64,000 bases of DNA from Maratus speciosus (GCA_963932465.1 OZ010795.1:521735451-521799450), one strand, 5' to 3'; positions 1-11,561 are shown, counted from the stretch's first letter. The notes: generated from the letters alone by a model not told the origin. Translations and numbers: made by a program.

Positions 1-324
1 ACTAAGAATGGTAAACGCTGAAAGTACCAAAAAAATCATTTTTTTTACGAAAAAAATGTCTTAAGTGCCAAGATTAATAAACAGTAGAACGCTTGACGTG
101 CTAACCCTAGTAGTAATAGTTCAAAAGCAGGACATTTTAAACCATACGTGGCAAATGAACATCGCAAACGACTTATTTGTTTCGCTCTTTGAAAAATTTC
201 CTCTTTTGGACTATCAGTGTTTTCCATTCTTAGCCCTCAACTTTTACGCCTCTAAATTTTCCCCTGATGATGTCTGTTTTATAACAGTTGAAAGGTCTTT
301 AGTTTTAACAACATTTGACGGTTT
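1..324. other. AT-rich sequence, nothing recognised
   Basis: Short open frames occur on both strands here, but none shows a motif I know. I see no terminal repeat or RNA-like fold. Confidence 0.3.
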
Positions 325-900
325 TTAGGGTTCCGAACTTAAAAAATAAAAACGAAACCCTTATAAGACTCCTGTGTCTGTCTGTCCGTCTGTCACAGCC
401 ATTTTACTCCTAAACTATGGAATGTGGAAATTTCAAATTGGAGAAGTAATAAAGACTATTCACCCACATATTTGCAAATTATTAAACATTCAAAAATATA
501 TTTATGAAAAATGTAGAGGGGCTATTTAGGCTACACGAAAAAAAAAATATTTTATTTGTATATCCTGTGGGGTATCGTGTTAAAGTTTTCGTAACGATGA
601 ACTCAAAAATACATTTCTTTAAATTTTAGGTATTATAGTTCCAGAGATATCGTCAAAAATGTAGTGCAAAAATATGTTCCACCCTCTCTATTTCCGAATC
701 TAGTCAAACTAAAATTGTAAAAACATTAGAGGTAGTAGACGTTAACTTAAACCTCGGGGGGAAATTATAGCGATTACCCTAGGTCACATGGTTTTTGAGA
801 AAAGCGCTTTTTTATGTTAAACACAAATTTCGATTTGCGGGCATTCGGTAAAGGTGTTGAGGAGCGCTAATGGTACCTTTCGTAGCAGAAATATAAAAAA
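325..900 (+). repeat. Dispersed repeat with TTAGGGTTCCG / GTCTGTC header
   Basis: The segment opens with TTAGGGTTCCGAAC and its near-complement GAAACCCT about 25 bases later, which makes a small hairpin. A GTCTGTCTGTCCGTCTGTC tract follows at about 376, and then text of the kind CCATTTTACTCCTAAACTATGG. The same header type occurs at about 4,667, 22,210 (minus strand) and 30,938. From memory, repeats with this opening are common in Lepidoptera and some other arthropods. I do not know the class, and the right end here is a guess. Confidence 0.5.
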
Positions 901-954
901 AATTGTTGATAATGACTTTCGAAAAAGAACGTCGGTAATTTGCCGAGATATTAA

Positions 955-1214
955 CCCTTAAAGACACGGACGGTTTGGACATACACAGTGACAGGGGCGG
1001 CGTATTCTACGTGCCATCGGCTTCTAAAACGTATAGGTAACAACTTTTAGTGATACAATTTTGTTATGCATTGCCCAGTAGCATTTTAAAAGCAATAAAT
1101 TCAAATTATTAAACTCAAACTAATTTAATTAGAATTAATCACATAAATACTATGGGATTCGCGACTAGTTTGCATTGGGTGGATACCACTATTCGCCTCC
1201 CGTGTCTTTAAAAG
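955..1214. mobile_element. piggyBac-type MITE with TTAA target duplication
   Basis: The 260-bp segment is bounded by TTAA at 951-954 and 1215-1218. It begins CCCTTAAAGACACGG and ends CCGTGTCTTTAAAAG, so the terminal inverted repeats are about 15 bp with one change. TTAA flanks and a CCC start are the hallmarks of piggyBac elements. There is no coding capacity, so it would depend on a transposase supplied elsewhere. A CGGACGG / CGCCTCCCG imperfect complement extends the termini slightly. Confidence 0.7.
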
Positions 1215-1218
1215 TTAA

Positions 1219-1930
1219 TTAAAAACCCATCTGGTAAAAGCGACTCGGACCAAGCCGGTGTTGCAACTTTGCGACCTCCTTCCTTAGCACAATGACATGT
1301 TTAAACATTGAACAAGAGTTTTGTTTTAGGTATACTGTAAAAACAGCACAGCATTACTATGCTGAATTTAGTTTTTTGAAATGCCAAATGAAGTTTAAAT
1401 ATGAACTACTTCTATTGACAGTACTGAATTAAGTTCATCATAAATAGATTATGATAAGATTAAAAAAAATAGTTATATCGAATAGAAATATTTGATATTG
1501 TTTAGGCTTTATATAACTTTTATGATATACCCATTCATTCTTTTCTAGTAAATGCAGCAATGCCCAACCCTACGTTGTAAACTTCTTTTAAAGTCTTATT
1601 ATTGTTTTAGCAGCGCTTTTTTTTTGTAATACAGTTAATAAGTCACATATTTATTGTACGGATCCCTCATAGCGCGAGTAATACCAGCACTTGATATTTT
1701 ATTTGTTCTAAAAACCTTTTTATGTAATTTAGCACTTTTTTTGGCAAAAATAAATTAGAAGTTTCAATTCATATATTTTTCATATAGCGGAATTCTGACG
1801 TTTTGTCTATAAATCAAGCAAAGTTTCCTTTTGTCATTTATTAACTTCTTTGCAGGACAGTAGATAAAATTAGTAGAGATAATTTACGTTCATGTTTGAT
1901 TTACGCAGTCATTTAATTAATTACAACATA
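1219..1930. other. AT-rich spacer, nothing recognised
   Basis: No coding motif, tRNA-like fold or paired termini were seen in this stretch. Confidence 0.3.
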
Positions 1931-2182
1931 CACTGTAAAAAAAAAAAAAAAGACTAAAAAACGGAAATAATACTGGCAATCTAGACGCCAGCACTATTTT
2001 TGTTTATTTACGGGAATTTTTACCCATAAATTACAGAAAATTTTTTGTTTTTAATTAGAAAAACGGAAAAATTCTCGTGTAATGGGTAAAAATTCCCGTA
2101 AAAAAACTGAAATAGTACCGTCTAGATTGCCAGTAGTATTTCCGTTAATTAGTCCGTTTTTTTTTTTTTTTTTTTTACAGTG
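1931..2182. mobile_element. Palindromic foldback MITE, CACTGTAAAA termini
   Basis: The element starts CACTGTAAAA and ends TTTTACAGTG. Its two halves are near complements over about 115 bases per arm. Matching blocks include ACTGGCAATCTAGACG in the left arm and its complement near 2,120-2,135, and ACGGGAATTTTTACCCAT with its complement near 2,085-2,100. The left flank is TA. The right flank is AG, so a TA target duplication is not intact. The termini resemble those of the elements at 15,162 and 52,474. There is no open reading frame of interest. Confidence 0.75.
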
Positions 2183-2617
2183 AGTACATTTATTTTTACG
2201 TCTTTTTATTATTATTTTAAAGGTGAAATTCAGGAATAGAACTATACAAATTTTAAATATATATATGTTATGCATAATATGCATAGATCACAACTTAAGT
2301 GAAAAATATTGAGTTAGTTTCCTCTGTAAAAAAACTTACTACAACATCTAATCACCACTTTTTGGTTAGAAAGAGTAGCTCTCTCGTTTTGAAAATATTC
2401 TCCGATTTATAAAATTGAGCGTGAGAAACATTAACTTATTCAGAATCACAAATTTACCCAGTTGCCAGGTCAAATAAATCTCTTCGCACTAAAAAAATGA
2501 TTTTGTTAAATAAATTACAGATACACTGTACAGAAATAAGTCACATTTCATTAAATACAATTTCAATGGAAATATGCTTTTTATCATTTAGTGGTTCATG
2601 CTGTCCTGATAGTATTA
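2183..2617. other. AT-rich spacer, nothing recognised
   Basis: No gene, fold or paired repeat was seen between the foldback MITE and the mariner relic. Confidence 0.3.
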
Positions 2618-2984
2618 GGTTGAGCAAAAATTCTGGGAAATTTTTAATCTAATTATTACCAGAATTTGTATCGTATATAGGGATTCTAGTGGTATATCTA
2701 TAGGAGTTCAAGAATCCGATTATGGGCTCTTTCTATCTTCGCAACACTTTTTTAAGGGCCGTCGATTTGAATCCTACAATGAAGTTGAAGAAGCATGTCA
2801 AGAGATTTTCGATTCCAAGGAGCCGCCATGGTACTTACAGCAAATCCGGAATCTAGCAGAACAATGGCAGAAAGTCGTGGACTATGATGGTCTCTACTTA
2901 GAAGAATAGTCCTTGTTGCTTTTGTTGTTAATTTGCGCATAAAAACGCAACTTTCGCAAATTTCCCAGAACTTTTTGCACAACC
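2618..2984 (+). mobile_element. Internally deleted mariner element
   Basis: The termini are GGTTGAGCAAAAATTCTGGG on the left and its near complement ending TTTTTGCACAACC on the right. They form a TIR of about 28 bp with a few mismatches. TA at 2616-2617 and 2985-2986 is the expected mariner target duplication. At only 367 bp, versus about 1.3 kb for a full mariner, most of the transposase has been deleted and only the C-terminal coding part remains. Confidence 0.85.
2718..2909 (+). pseudogene. Mariner transposase, C-terminal fragment
   Basis: Sixty-three codons run in frame to a TAG stop. They read DYGLFLSSQHFFKGRRF, then EVEEACQEIFDSKEPPWY, then AEQWQKVVDYDGLY. This matches the conserved C-terminal end of mariner transposases: the DYHLF block with the last catalytic Asp, the large helix, and the W(Q/E)KVVDxDGxY tail. 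The two upstream catalytic Asp residues and the DNA-binding domain are absent. The reading frame has stayed open although the element is dead, which suggests the deletion is fairly recent or that the deleted copy was mobilised in trans. Confidence 0.85.
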
Positions 2985-2986
2985 TA

Positions 2987-4649
2987 GTAATATCAAATCT
3001 CCGTGAAGGCCAAAGGTTTGAAACAGTTTACAATGTTATAGGGTATTTTTTCAGGTAGTAAAAAGATAGAATAGATAATAAGCTATGTATATGTGGTAAA
3101 TTTTTATGCTATATGTGAGGTAAATATTTCAAGCATTTGTGTAAATAGTCGAATCAAATTCCCAACTTTACTTTGAATATACTTTTATCGTATTCATTCA
3201 AAAACATCAGAAACGGTATATATTTTCCTCTTTTTTTTAAAATAATTTTTTTAATAAATAATTTTTAGATAGACAGATTACAAATTACAACATGAGATAC
3301 TTTGTCAAATTTTATATGACATTATGTGAAACTGTTAGTATATGGAGTTTATATATATGACTTAATATCAATGTATGATTTTGATTTTTTTAATTTCTAA
3401 TTTTTAAAGATGATAATATAATAGTTTAAATCTTCACTTGCTATTGAATACGTTTTTAATTTAAAATGCTTGTAGAATAAGCGATTTTGGTAATTGAATT
3501 TTTAATGGTGAAATATATTTGCGTAACAATATATAGGAGTAGTATATTTATTCACCTTTATAGGATTCAGACGTATTTTCCCATGCCGATTGACATTATA
3601 AATTTACATTAGCAATTTTAAACTTACTTAAAAGTTCTTAAGAATGAAACATAGCTTTTAATGTAATGACTACTCGAATTTATGCGAACATAAAATTACG
3701 TTATTACATAAAATTATGACTATGTAAGTACTCGTTAAACATTGCATATGAAGACGGTATTTCTTATTAAAATTAATCAGCAATCTGAAATTGCTCTCTG
3801 TATCATTAGGGGAGATGATTACGAAACGCAATTGATCTTTCAATTCTAAAAGCATACATTTACTTCATTTCAGTAGTCCAGCAATCAAAGCGCAATCGAG
3901 AACTATAACTAAACATGCATTTAACCTCTAAATCTATATTATGAGTTATAATGCTTTTTGTATCACTTAAACGAGAATATTTTACATTTATAGAAATTTA
4001 ATATATGAATATTTGAATATACATTTTTCAATTATTAAATATAAGCTAATAAATAAAGCTTCAACTTTTGATTCTCGTTTATTTGATTCAGAATGCTGAA
4101 AAAAATATTCAAACATAATATTTTAAAAAATTAAATTAAATTTTAAATAAATATAGAAAGTATAGCCTAGATATTAAATTATTCAGCACATCACAATCTT
4201 ATTTATTGTATCTCCTATTTTTGTCGCTTAATTTCATGCTATTGCGCCAAGTGTCGCCTATCTTAGACAGAATTTGACGCTGGCGGATATGATCATTTCA
4301 AGCATATGAGAAATGGAACAATTGTTACAACTTTGAAAGAAAATTTGCCAGAAACCGCGTTCACTAAAACTCCTAAATTGTTCTAGTTTAAGGAGAAATC
4401 TCGCTGTCTTGTTCAAAATTTCAAACTGCCTTATATCAGTCATTTATGGATATAAATACGAAACAAAAGATGCTCCAAAATGGCTGCATTTCAGCCAAAT
4501 ACATAACTGAAAAATTGTTCAAGAGTTCTATTATTTTTACTGTTTTTCTATCTTCAATAGAAGAATGTATTGTAATCAATTTGTTTTTCTGCTTCCGGTT
4601 TTCGACGAATTAACACGCTTTAGGGATCAGGTGTCCAAAAACATGCTTA
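2987..4649. other. AT-rich spacer, nothing recognised
   Basis: About 1.7 kb with no recognisable protein motif, tRNA-like sequence or terminal repeats. A few short open frames are present, as expected by chance in such AT-rich DNA. Confidence 0.3.
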
Positions 4650-4666
4650 TCCAAAATATCTGTATT

Positions 4667-4955
4667 TCCGCCCGTCTGTCCTAGTGTCCGTATGTCGCCA
4701 TTGTACCATCGAAAATGTAGGAAGTTATGCATAGAATTGAACTATTTTTTGTGTATGTATTGGGCAGTAGCATGCAGGACCTCATTCAGTTAAGAAGTAT
4801 TATACCGGAAGGGTTCGCTGTAATAGAAATTTTTGTGCCATTTTCATTATTGTACCATCGAAAAGTGTATGAAGTTATGCACAGAATTTACCAAAATTTT
4901 TTGGCTATACGACATGAGGTCTCGGTATCTCGTCTGTATAACTTCGTATAGTCAA
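4667..4955 (+). repeat. GTCTGT-headed repeat with two about 149-bp units
   Basis: A CCGCCCGTCTGTCC header at about 4,670 is followed by two units beginning TTGTACCATCGAAAA at 4,701 and 4,850. Each continues with a GAAGTTATGCA(T/C)AGAATT block. The spacing of about 149 bases matches that of the unrelated-looking three-unit array at 21,788. The second unit runs into the degenerate Tc1 copy. Confidence 0.5.
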
Positions 4956-5866
4956 ATTGCCATTCGGAATGATATGCAGGCCCGTACGTCCACCTATGCT
5001 TATTCCAGCCAATAGCATCAACCCACCTCGTCTATAATGTGATCTTTCACGAACGAATGTGGGATTATTTTGAGTGACTCTTTGTCTCCATACTAAAACA
5101 CATCAGATGTCACATCCAGACTGAATCGGGACTCGTCTGTAAACAGAATTTGACTCCAACAACGTTTCCTCCAAACTCGATGTTCAGTTCCTCAACTTCT
5201 TTGGGCCACACAGTGGCTTGAGGTCAACGGAATACAGACCATTGGCTTACGAGCATATAGACCATCTTGATGAAGCCTATTTCGGACTGTTTGGCTGGAC
5301 ACCCTTCGTCCTGTGGCCAAGAACAACTGTGTTTGCATCCGAGTAGCATTGTCCGTTCCGTCTCGACGAGCTGTTAATAGAATATATCGGTCATCAGTTT
5401 CTGTGTTAGCACATTTTCGACCTTGCACATGTCAATGACTATCATTCCATGTGTCTTGGAGTCGATTCCACAGCCTTTCATGGACACTTCTTGCGACTCC
5501 GACAGCGTCCACTACACTTCGTTGTGTTTCCCAAATTTAACTGTCCCGATAAGACGCCATGTCATGGATTGCGGTACATCATGCTGTTGTGACATTTTCA
5601 AGCCACCTTTTCTCAAAACACAAGCTGAGCAATTGAATTTTACAACCTAGGCAGTGAAACAGACATTTCTTCAAAATCCTGATTTCTGCACTTATCACTT
5701 TTTTCTAGTTTTTAACGTCATAAACTTTAATTTACATGTGAAATTTTCTTTATCTGTTTTCTACAACACTTTAAATTATGGATATTTTATTTTACGTTAC
5801 TTATCGGTGTTAATATTTGCGTAATTTCGTTAAAACCATGTACTTCCCTAATTGTTTTGAGCAGTA
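4955..5866 (-). pseudogene. Degenerate Tc1-like transposon, end-truncated
   Basis: Read on the minus strand, this resembles the intact element at 56,537-58,067. The right terminus CTAATTGTTTTGAGCAGTA at about 5,850-5,868 matches that element's TIR. A coding piece at 5,192-5,428 includes DDRYILLTARRDGTDNAT and SSQTVRNRLHQDGLYARKPM, the second helix-turn-helix and linker of Tc1 transposases. Further left, text corresponding to the glycine-rich segment before the second catalytic Asp is still visible to about 4,955. The rest of the catalytic domain and the left TIR are missing, and several frameshifts separate the pieces. Confidence 0.7.
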
Positions 5867-5869
5867 TAT

Positions 5870-8729
5870 ATATATTAGCATTTAGACGGGGGGTGTTTTT
5901 GATGGTCATGGGATGCAGTAGGTAACTTCTTGCTTTAGTAATGAAAGCTACCTAAATAATTATATTACTTCAAATTTTCATCATTGAAAAATTGTATTTC
6001 TTCAAAATAGTTACAATAAATACATTTATGTAATCAAAAAGTAGTACACAGTATTTCACAGCAATTTTGTACTTTATCTCCTTCTATGTTGTTTGAATGT
6101 TTTTTTTTTGTTTTTTTTTTTTGTTTGTTTTTTTAATATACAGTACATAGATAAATTAAAAAGGACAAAAATAAAACTTCCCCTCAAAAAACAAATATTT
6201 GTTTAAACAAATGTTTCATGTTTACGATAAGTAAATATTTCGCATTTACGATTCGATAATATTTGTTTGAGTAAACATTTTACATCTTAGTTTAGATTCA
6301 TAATAAATATTTTCATTGAGATTACGATAAACACAACTTTGCTTGAATCCAGTATTTCAAATTAACACATATGAATATATATCTTTATTTATTTAACGTA
6401 CCTCCGTTTCTTACACAAAACAAAAAGAGTACATTGCCAAAGCTTCCTTAAATACATATATATTATTTAAAATATATATTATTTTTAAATATATTACTTA
6501 TCTTTGTGGTTGGGTTGCATGATTGCTTTAGAAAAATAATCCTTTTTGTTTTAATTGTTTTTGACACTTTTTTTCCAAGTGAAATTCTCCGAATGATAGC
6601 ATTAGGTGAAATTTTGCGTAAAAAGAACAAACGTTCTTTGAAAAATATTTCGTTAAATATTACTAATTTTTCTCTTTAATCTCTAATTTTATAAATAAAT
6701 TTTTACCTTATGGTGAATATCTTCATAAATACTAGGTATACTCGTCGATTACGTTTGTATAATTAGCTAAAACTGAAGTAAATGGAGAAGTAAAATAATA
6801 ATAATATAAAGAAATAGAAAAAAAAAGATGCTGCTTGAAACAAAAATCACGAATGCCAAAATTTGACTGGAAGAATCACTCTTTTTCGAAGTTTCAAAGT
6901 CCTCACAACAGCGTATAAATGAAGTGCAGCTGCGAATACAAAGAGCAATTATATATCACGAAACAAAACTTTTAAATTTTATTTTTTGTCACTTGACTAC
7001 AGTTGATACTAGTAGCGCTAGACATTATGCGGCGGAAAAAACGTAAAATGTTCTGTTAAAATAAAATAGTTTTTTTGAAATAGATCTTCACAGAGGCGAA
7101 GCCTGATTACCGCCGTTGGATCGAACTTTCAGCAGTAATGTATAATAGTATTTTTCGTCTTATTTAAGACGAAAATTTTCCGTTAAGTTAAGGGCCAGAC
7201 TATAGAAGCGATATGAAATCGAACTGTTTTATATTTGTTAATAAATAAATTACCCATTGTGTTATAAGCGATTTTGATCACGTGACAAACATGTTTTTCT
7301 CTTTTCCTTGAATGATTTTTCAGCGTTTTTCGGAAAATTCGGTTCAAAACAACAACTTTGACAATATTTTCAGAAAAGTTTATTACGTTTTGAAAAAAAA
7401 ACGGAAAAATCAGTACGATTACATAATTTCAGAACCACAACTAGCTTCATGCATTTCCGAACAAAAAGAAATTAAAACTTATGTCATAAAGTTGCCCTTT
7501 TGGATTTGAGAACAGCCGCCTACAGCGGCATTTCGGAGGAGAAATTTCACCAATGGTGTTAATCTGGCGAGGTCGCCGTACATTGTGCGTAACGAGCATG
7601 TGCCGGTGACGTGGCTTCTTTCTTAGATTTTCCCCCGTTTTGTCGCTGATGCAAGGGAGGTATTTATTTTCCACGAATTAGTAGATTTGTTTTGATTTCT
7701 TATTCTTTTATTTGTTCTGCAATTTGTATCGTAATTTTAATTAAATAATATGTTCAAAATTATCATGAAAACATTTTAGGCAGCCTTTTTTATTCTTAAT
7801 ATTACGGATGTCAATAATGTTTTACATTAATGTAAACCAAAATTGAGTTTAATGAAGCTACTCTTATGATGCAAGAGCAATTTAAAGTCCGGGGGCAGCG
7901 GGCCTCGGTGCCTGATATCCTGTTCTGTTTCGGACAGATATGAGCACATGTTTGTCCAGATTTTTTCTTTTGTCACCAGATGCCTTTGGAAGTATAAAAT
8001 ATACAAAGAAATGAATCATGCAATGTGATGAATTCCACACGTAGAATGCCTTTTGTTCGTTTTAAAATTGACTGTTTAAAAAAGACATGTTAAAAAAGAC
8101 TGGAGTAGAGGATATCTCAATTAGTGTGGAATATTTAATTTAAGAAGAAATTTTAAGTAGATAGTCTTAATTTCTTTTTAGAGATATAACAAAATACGCA
8201 ATCACATCGACAACTTACTTGAAACTATCGCTTAGGCGGTAATGAAAGTCAAACTGAAGCATGAATTCTCAAATTGGATACAGCTGTGTAATGTCTGTCG
8301 CAGGTAAAACTTTATTTCCATTGTGCGAATTTCTACGGTTAGGGTATACCAAGTAAAAAGAAACAGCGAGAAATAGTATTTCAATTAGGATTTAGAAAAA
8401 CAAACTTATCGAGAATGTTTACAATATTTAGAAAATAATCGGTTACCAAATGAATATATGTTTTCTCTAAGAAATAATATAAACTTTACTGTTGTGGCTT
8501 GAAAATTTGATATTATAAATCTATCTGTTTCGCATTATAACTTATTATATGAAGTGCACAGAATGAAGCATTTGTTGTGTTAAAGATGAAGCAATTTCAT
8601 AAAAAGTTGTTAGATCTTTATTACTTAAATAATATTTACTACGCCATTTATATACTTCGTTTCGAAAAACCAATACCTAACTGTGAATATTCAATATTTT
8701 TTATCTTGTGTGGAGCAAACGAAAAACAC
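5870..8729. other. Intergenic AT-rich sequence
   Basis: No gene is recognised. Poly-T/G-interrupted runs lie at about 6,103-6,135. A less AT-rich island at about 7,510-7,665 reads open for a short distance on both strands without a known motif. A second GC-richer patch lies at 7,890-7,960. I could not assign either island. Confidence 0.3.
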
Positions 8730-10079
8730 TACACTGCAAATAGAAGCGTCTTAAATTTAGACACATATGTGACTGAAAAAGAATTTTAGACACTTAAGTG
8801 TCTTAATCTGAAAATTAAGACACTATAGATGTCTTAATTTAAGATACATAAGCGTCTTACTATGACCATGGTGTAAACGAACTGAGAATAATGTCTAAAA
8901 TATCCGCAAACGTCTTATTTTAAGACACTTCATTGCTTTAAACGTGTCTTAATTTTTGATTCTTCCGACGCAATAACCACCAGGGGGCACTAGCACTCCC
9001 AGTTGCGCATGCGTTTTAGATGTCTTCGTTCGAAGTGGTATACGTTGTAATTCAAACAAAGTTTGTTTTTATGTACGCGTGTATTTTAATTCGTTTTTTG
9101 CGAAATGTGAAGTACTGTGATTTTAATTCGTATTAACTTGGATTATGTATTTATTGAATACATACATCTGACGTGTGTGCTCGGCATCAAATGTCTCTTA
9201 GAAGCTGTCGTCGATACAAGGGCGGGATAGACACAGAACCGAAGTAGACGACGGTTGAAGATTACACCCGGAAATTCTACAAAGCGTGTGCAATGGGCTT
9301 AGTGTTAACTCGTATCAATTTATATCAATAATATTGTGTTATTCATCTTCGTCCTGTCGAAGCTGGCAAAAAAAAAAGAAACTTTTGTCTGGCGGGTCCT
9401 GTTTTTAGGATGAAACATCTCATCCTTTAAATATGGCTAGTCGGATGTATTATGGATTACCTTTTAAACTGATGAAAGTCTTTCTCCCTCACTGTGGTTG
9501 TGGTAGTTTTTAAAATTTCAAATCGAGGAATATTTCTTACCTCTTGCAGCAACTCAAGTAAGTTTCTTTATAGTAGTAAAATTAGTGTATTTTATGATTT
9601 TATTTATTGTACTAAACAAAATCCTGCATGAAATTTAATTAGTTTTGAATCTGTTCGCAAAAAACCCCACTAATTCTAGAAGTATATATTTTTAAACTTA
9701 TGACGTTCTTTTTTATTACGAATTATATATTCAATGTCAGTTCTTAGTTTCAATGGATAATTTTTATTTCGCAGTAAATGACGGCCACAAGGAAGTAAAG
9801 ATAAAAAAAAACTTTGAAAGATGACCTAATGCTTTCTTACTTCCTGGCATAAAACCGCAGATTAAAAAAAGATAAATAAAGTAAATGAGACTCGTCTATT
9901 ATATGAAGCTGCCTGTAAAAATATACATATGTATTTGATTTGCAATCAACTCTAATACTGATTTTTTTATTATTTTTAATAAAAAAGTAATTTGAAATTT
10001 ATAATGGGAAAAAGTAAAAACCTCTAACTAGATTTCGTATTTAAAATTGTGGTAACTTTATTTATATGCACTTATACGA

Positions 10080-10700
10080 AAAATACAAAAATGACAGATG
10101 TTACTGTATATATTTAAGACGAAAGAAGTTTGGAAATCATAAGTTATTTTTTCCTCATGTTTTTAATATAGAATATGTACTTATTTGTTTTTATTGATAG
10201 TTGAATAGCTTTTGTGAGTACCCTCTGATCTACATAAAAACTTGCCCATGTGGAAATATAATTTTTTTAAAAACATAATTTTTAAATAAGTATTTTCATT
10301 TTGGGGGGGGGGGGGAGGGGGGGGGGATTTTGCATGAATTTTTGTAAAGCTGATATCTTAAATCTTGCACTGATTATAATGAAAGTTTTGAACTTTTAGA
10401 GTAGGACAAGTTTAAAAACGCAAATATATTTAACAAAATACCAAAGTCATTTTTTCCCCAATGTTATTAAAGTAGAATATTTATTTATTTATTTTCATTA
10501 TTCATAGTTAAATGGCTGTTGTGATTATCAAGTGATGTATATGTAAAATTGCCTATGTGGCAATATATTTTTTTATATTTTCATTTTTTTTTTTGGGGGG
10601 GGGGGGGATTTTTGCAATTTTCGTACATCTGATATTTTAAATCTTTTTCCACATTCAACCGAGTATAATAAATATTTTGAACTTTTAGAGTAGGACAAGA
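10080..10700. repeat. Two near-tandem units of about 295 bp with long G tracts
   Basis: Two copies share the order: TAGAATAT motif, GTTAAATGGCT-type block, GCCTATGTGG block, poly-G run (about 10,304-10,326 and 10,596-10,608), TAAATCTT, and GAACTTTTAGAGTAGGACAAG. The G runs are long enough to form strand-specific secondary structure. A third, partial copy without the G run starts near 11,040 and is followed by its own inverted copy. Confidence 0.6.
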
Positions 10701-11049
10701 TTATAAAATATATATATATATATATTTATCTATGTACCTTAAAAGCCCTTAATAGCGAACACTTCGGGAACGCGGAATTTGTCCGATAATTGGAGATGTC
10801 TACTTTTTTGAGGTAAAAATATACAAATATGTATGTCTGCTGATTAAAAAAGTATTCGTTAAATAGAGGTGTTCGCTATTCGAGAATGTTCATTAACCTC
10901 CACAACGGATACTCCCGAATATCGGACATCTCAATTTAGACAACTATAATGCAGGGTTGCGTTTTTTGCAAAAGTACTTCTTGATTAAAGGAAGGGCAAA
11001 CTGGGAAGTGCCCCGTCCCCCTACGACTGTAGTGCCCCCAAATTTGATG

Positions 11050-11280
11050 TGCAATATTTGTAAAGCTTATATTTTAAATCTGTTTCGAAATTGTACTGAT
11101 TATAATCAATATTTTGAACTTTTAAAGTAAAATAAGGTTAAAAACAAAATAAATTTAAAAAAATCTAATATTTAGATAAATATTTTTTGTTTTTTAATCT
11201 TGTTCTACTCCTGAAGTTCAAGATATTGATTATAATCAGTACAATGTCGTAAAAGATTTAAATTATCAACGTAACGAAAA
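11050..11280. repeat. Inverted repeat inside the CACTG element
   Basis: ATTGTACTGATTATAATCA near 11,091 is mirrored by TGATTATAATCAGTACAAT near 11,228. The flanks also pair: GTAAAGCTTATATTTTAAATC against GATTTAAATTATCAACGTAAC, with mismatches. The arms are about 90 bases, separated by about 50. Confidence 0.6.
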
Positions 11281-11561
11281 TTGTATACCAAAACTGAGAG
11301 CACCAAAAAAATCAGGCTGTATTGGGAGGGGGGAGGGGCAGGACCACAGCCAAATATTTTTCCAGGATTCAACGTGGTCAAACATGGCTACGTATGATGC
11401 TTAGAAAAAAAAAATGGATGCGATTCAGACGTTTGAAGTGTCTGAAATTCAGACGCAAAAAGTGTCTGAAAAAATTCAGACATTTTAAAATGTCTAAAAA
11501 TTGAACACTCCATTTCAGACACTTAAGTGTCTGAATTTCAGACATTTTAATTTAGAGTGTA

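Larger units (their letters stand above)
8732..11559. mobile_element. 2.8-kb TIR element, CACTG...GAGTG ends, palindrome-rich arms
   Basis: TA occurs at 8730-8731 and 11560-11561. The element starts CACTGCAAATAGAAG and ends with the matching complement ...TTTAGAGTG. Both arms consist mainly of short inverted motifs of the form GTCTnAA / TTnAGACAC, for example GACACTTAAGTGTCTT near 8,792 and AGACACTTAAGTGTCTGA near 11,517. The interior has no long open frame but holds about 295-bp near-duplicates with long G runs at 10,304 and 10,596, and an inverted segment at 11,050-11,280. A TGCGCATGCG motif at 9,004 resembles the vertebrate and insect NRF1 site. I cannot assign a superfamily. A TA duplication fits Tc1/mariner-like elements. 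Confidence 0.55.

Noticed and set aside
65..328. 87-codon plus-strand open frame at the window start
   Set aside because: No motif, no splice or promoter context, and a comparable frame overlaps on the other strand. Expected by chance.
2051..2284. Minus-strand frame across the foldback MITE
   Set aside because: It arises from the poly-T/poly-A arm of the palindrome and runs into flanking AT-rich DNA.
9465..9500. Hammerhead core CTGATGA near 9,469
   Set aside because: There is no GAAA at the right distance and no closing stems. The same applies to CTGATGA near 55,720.
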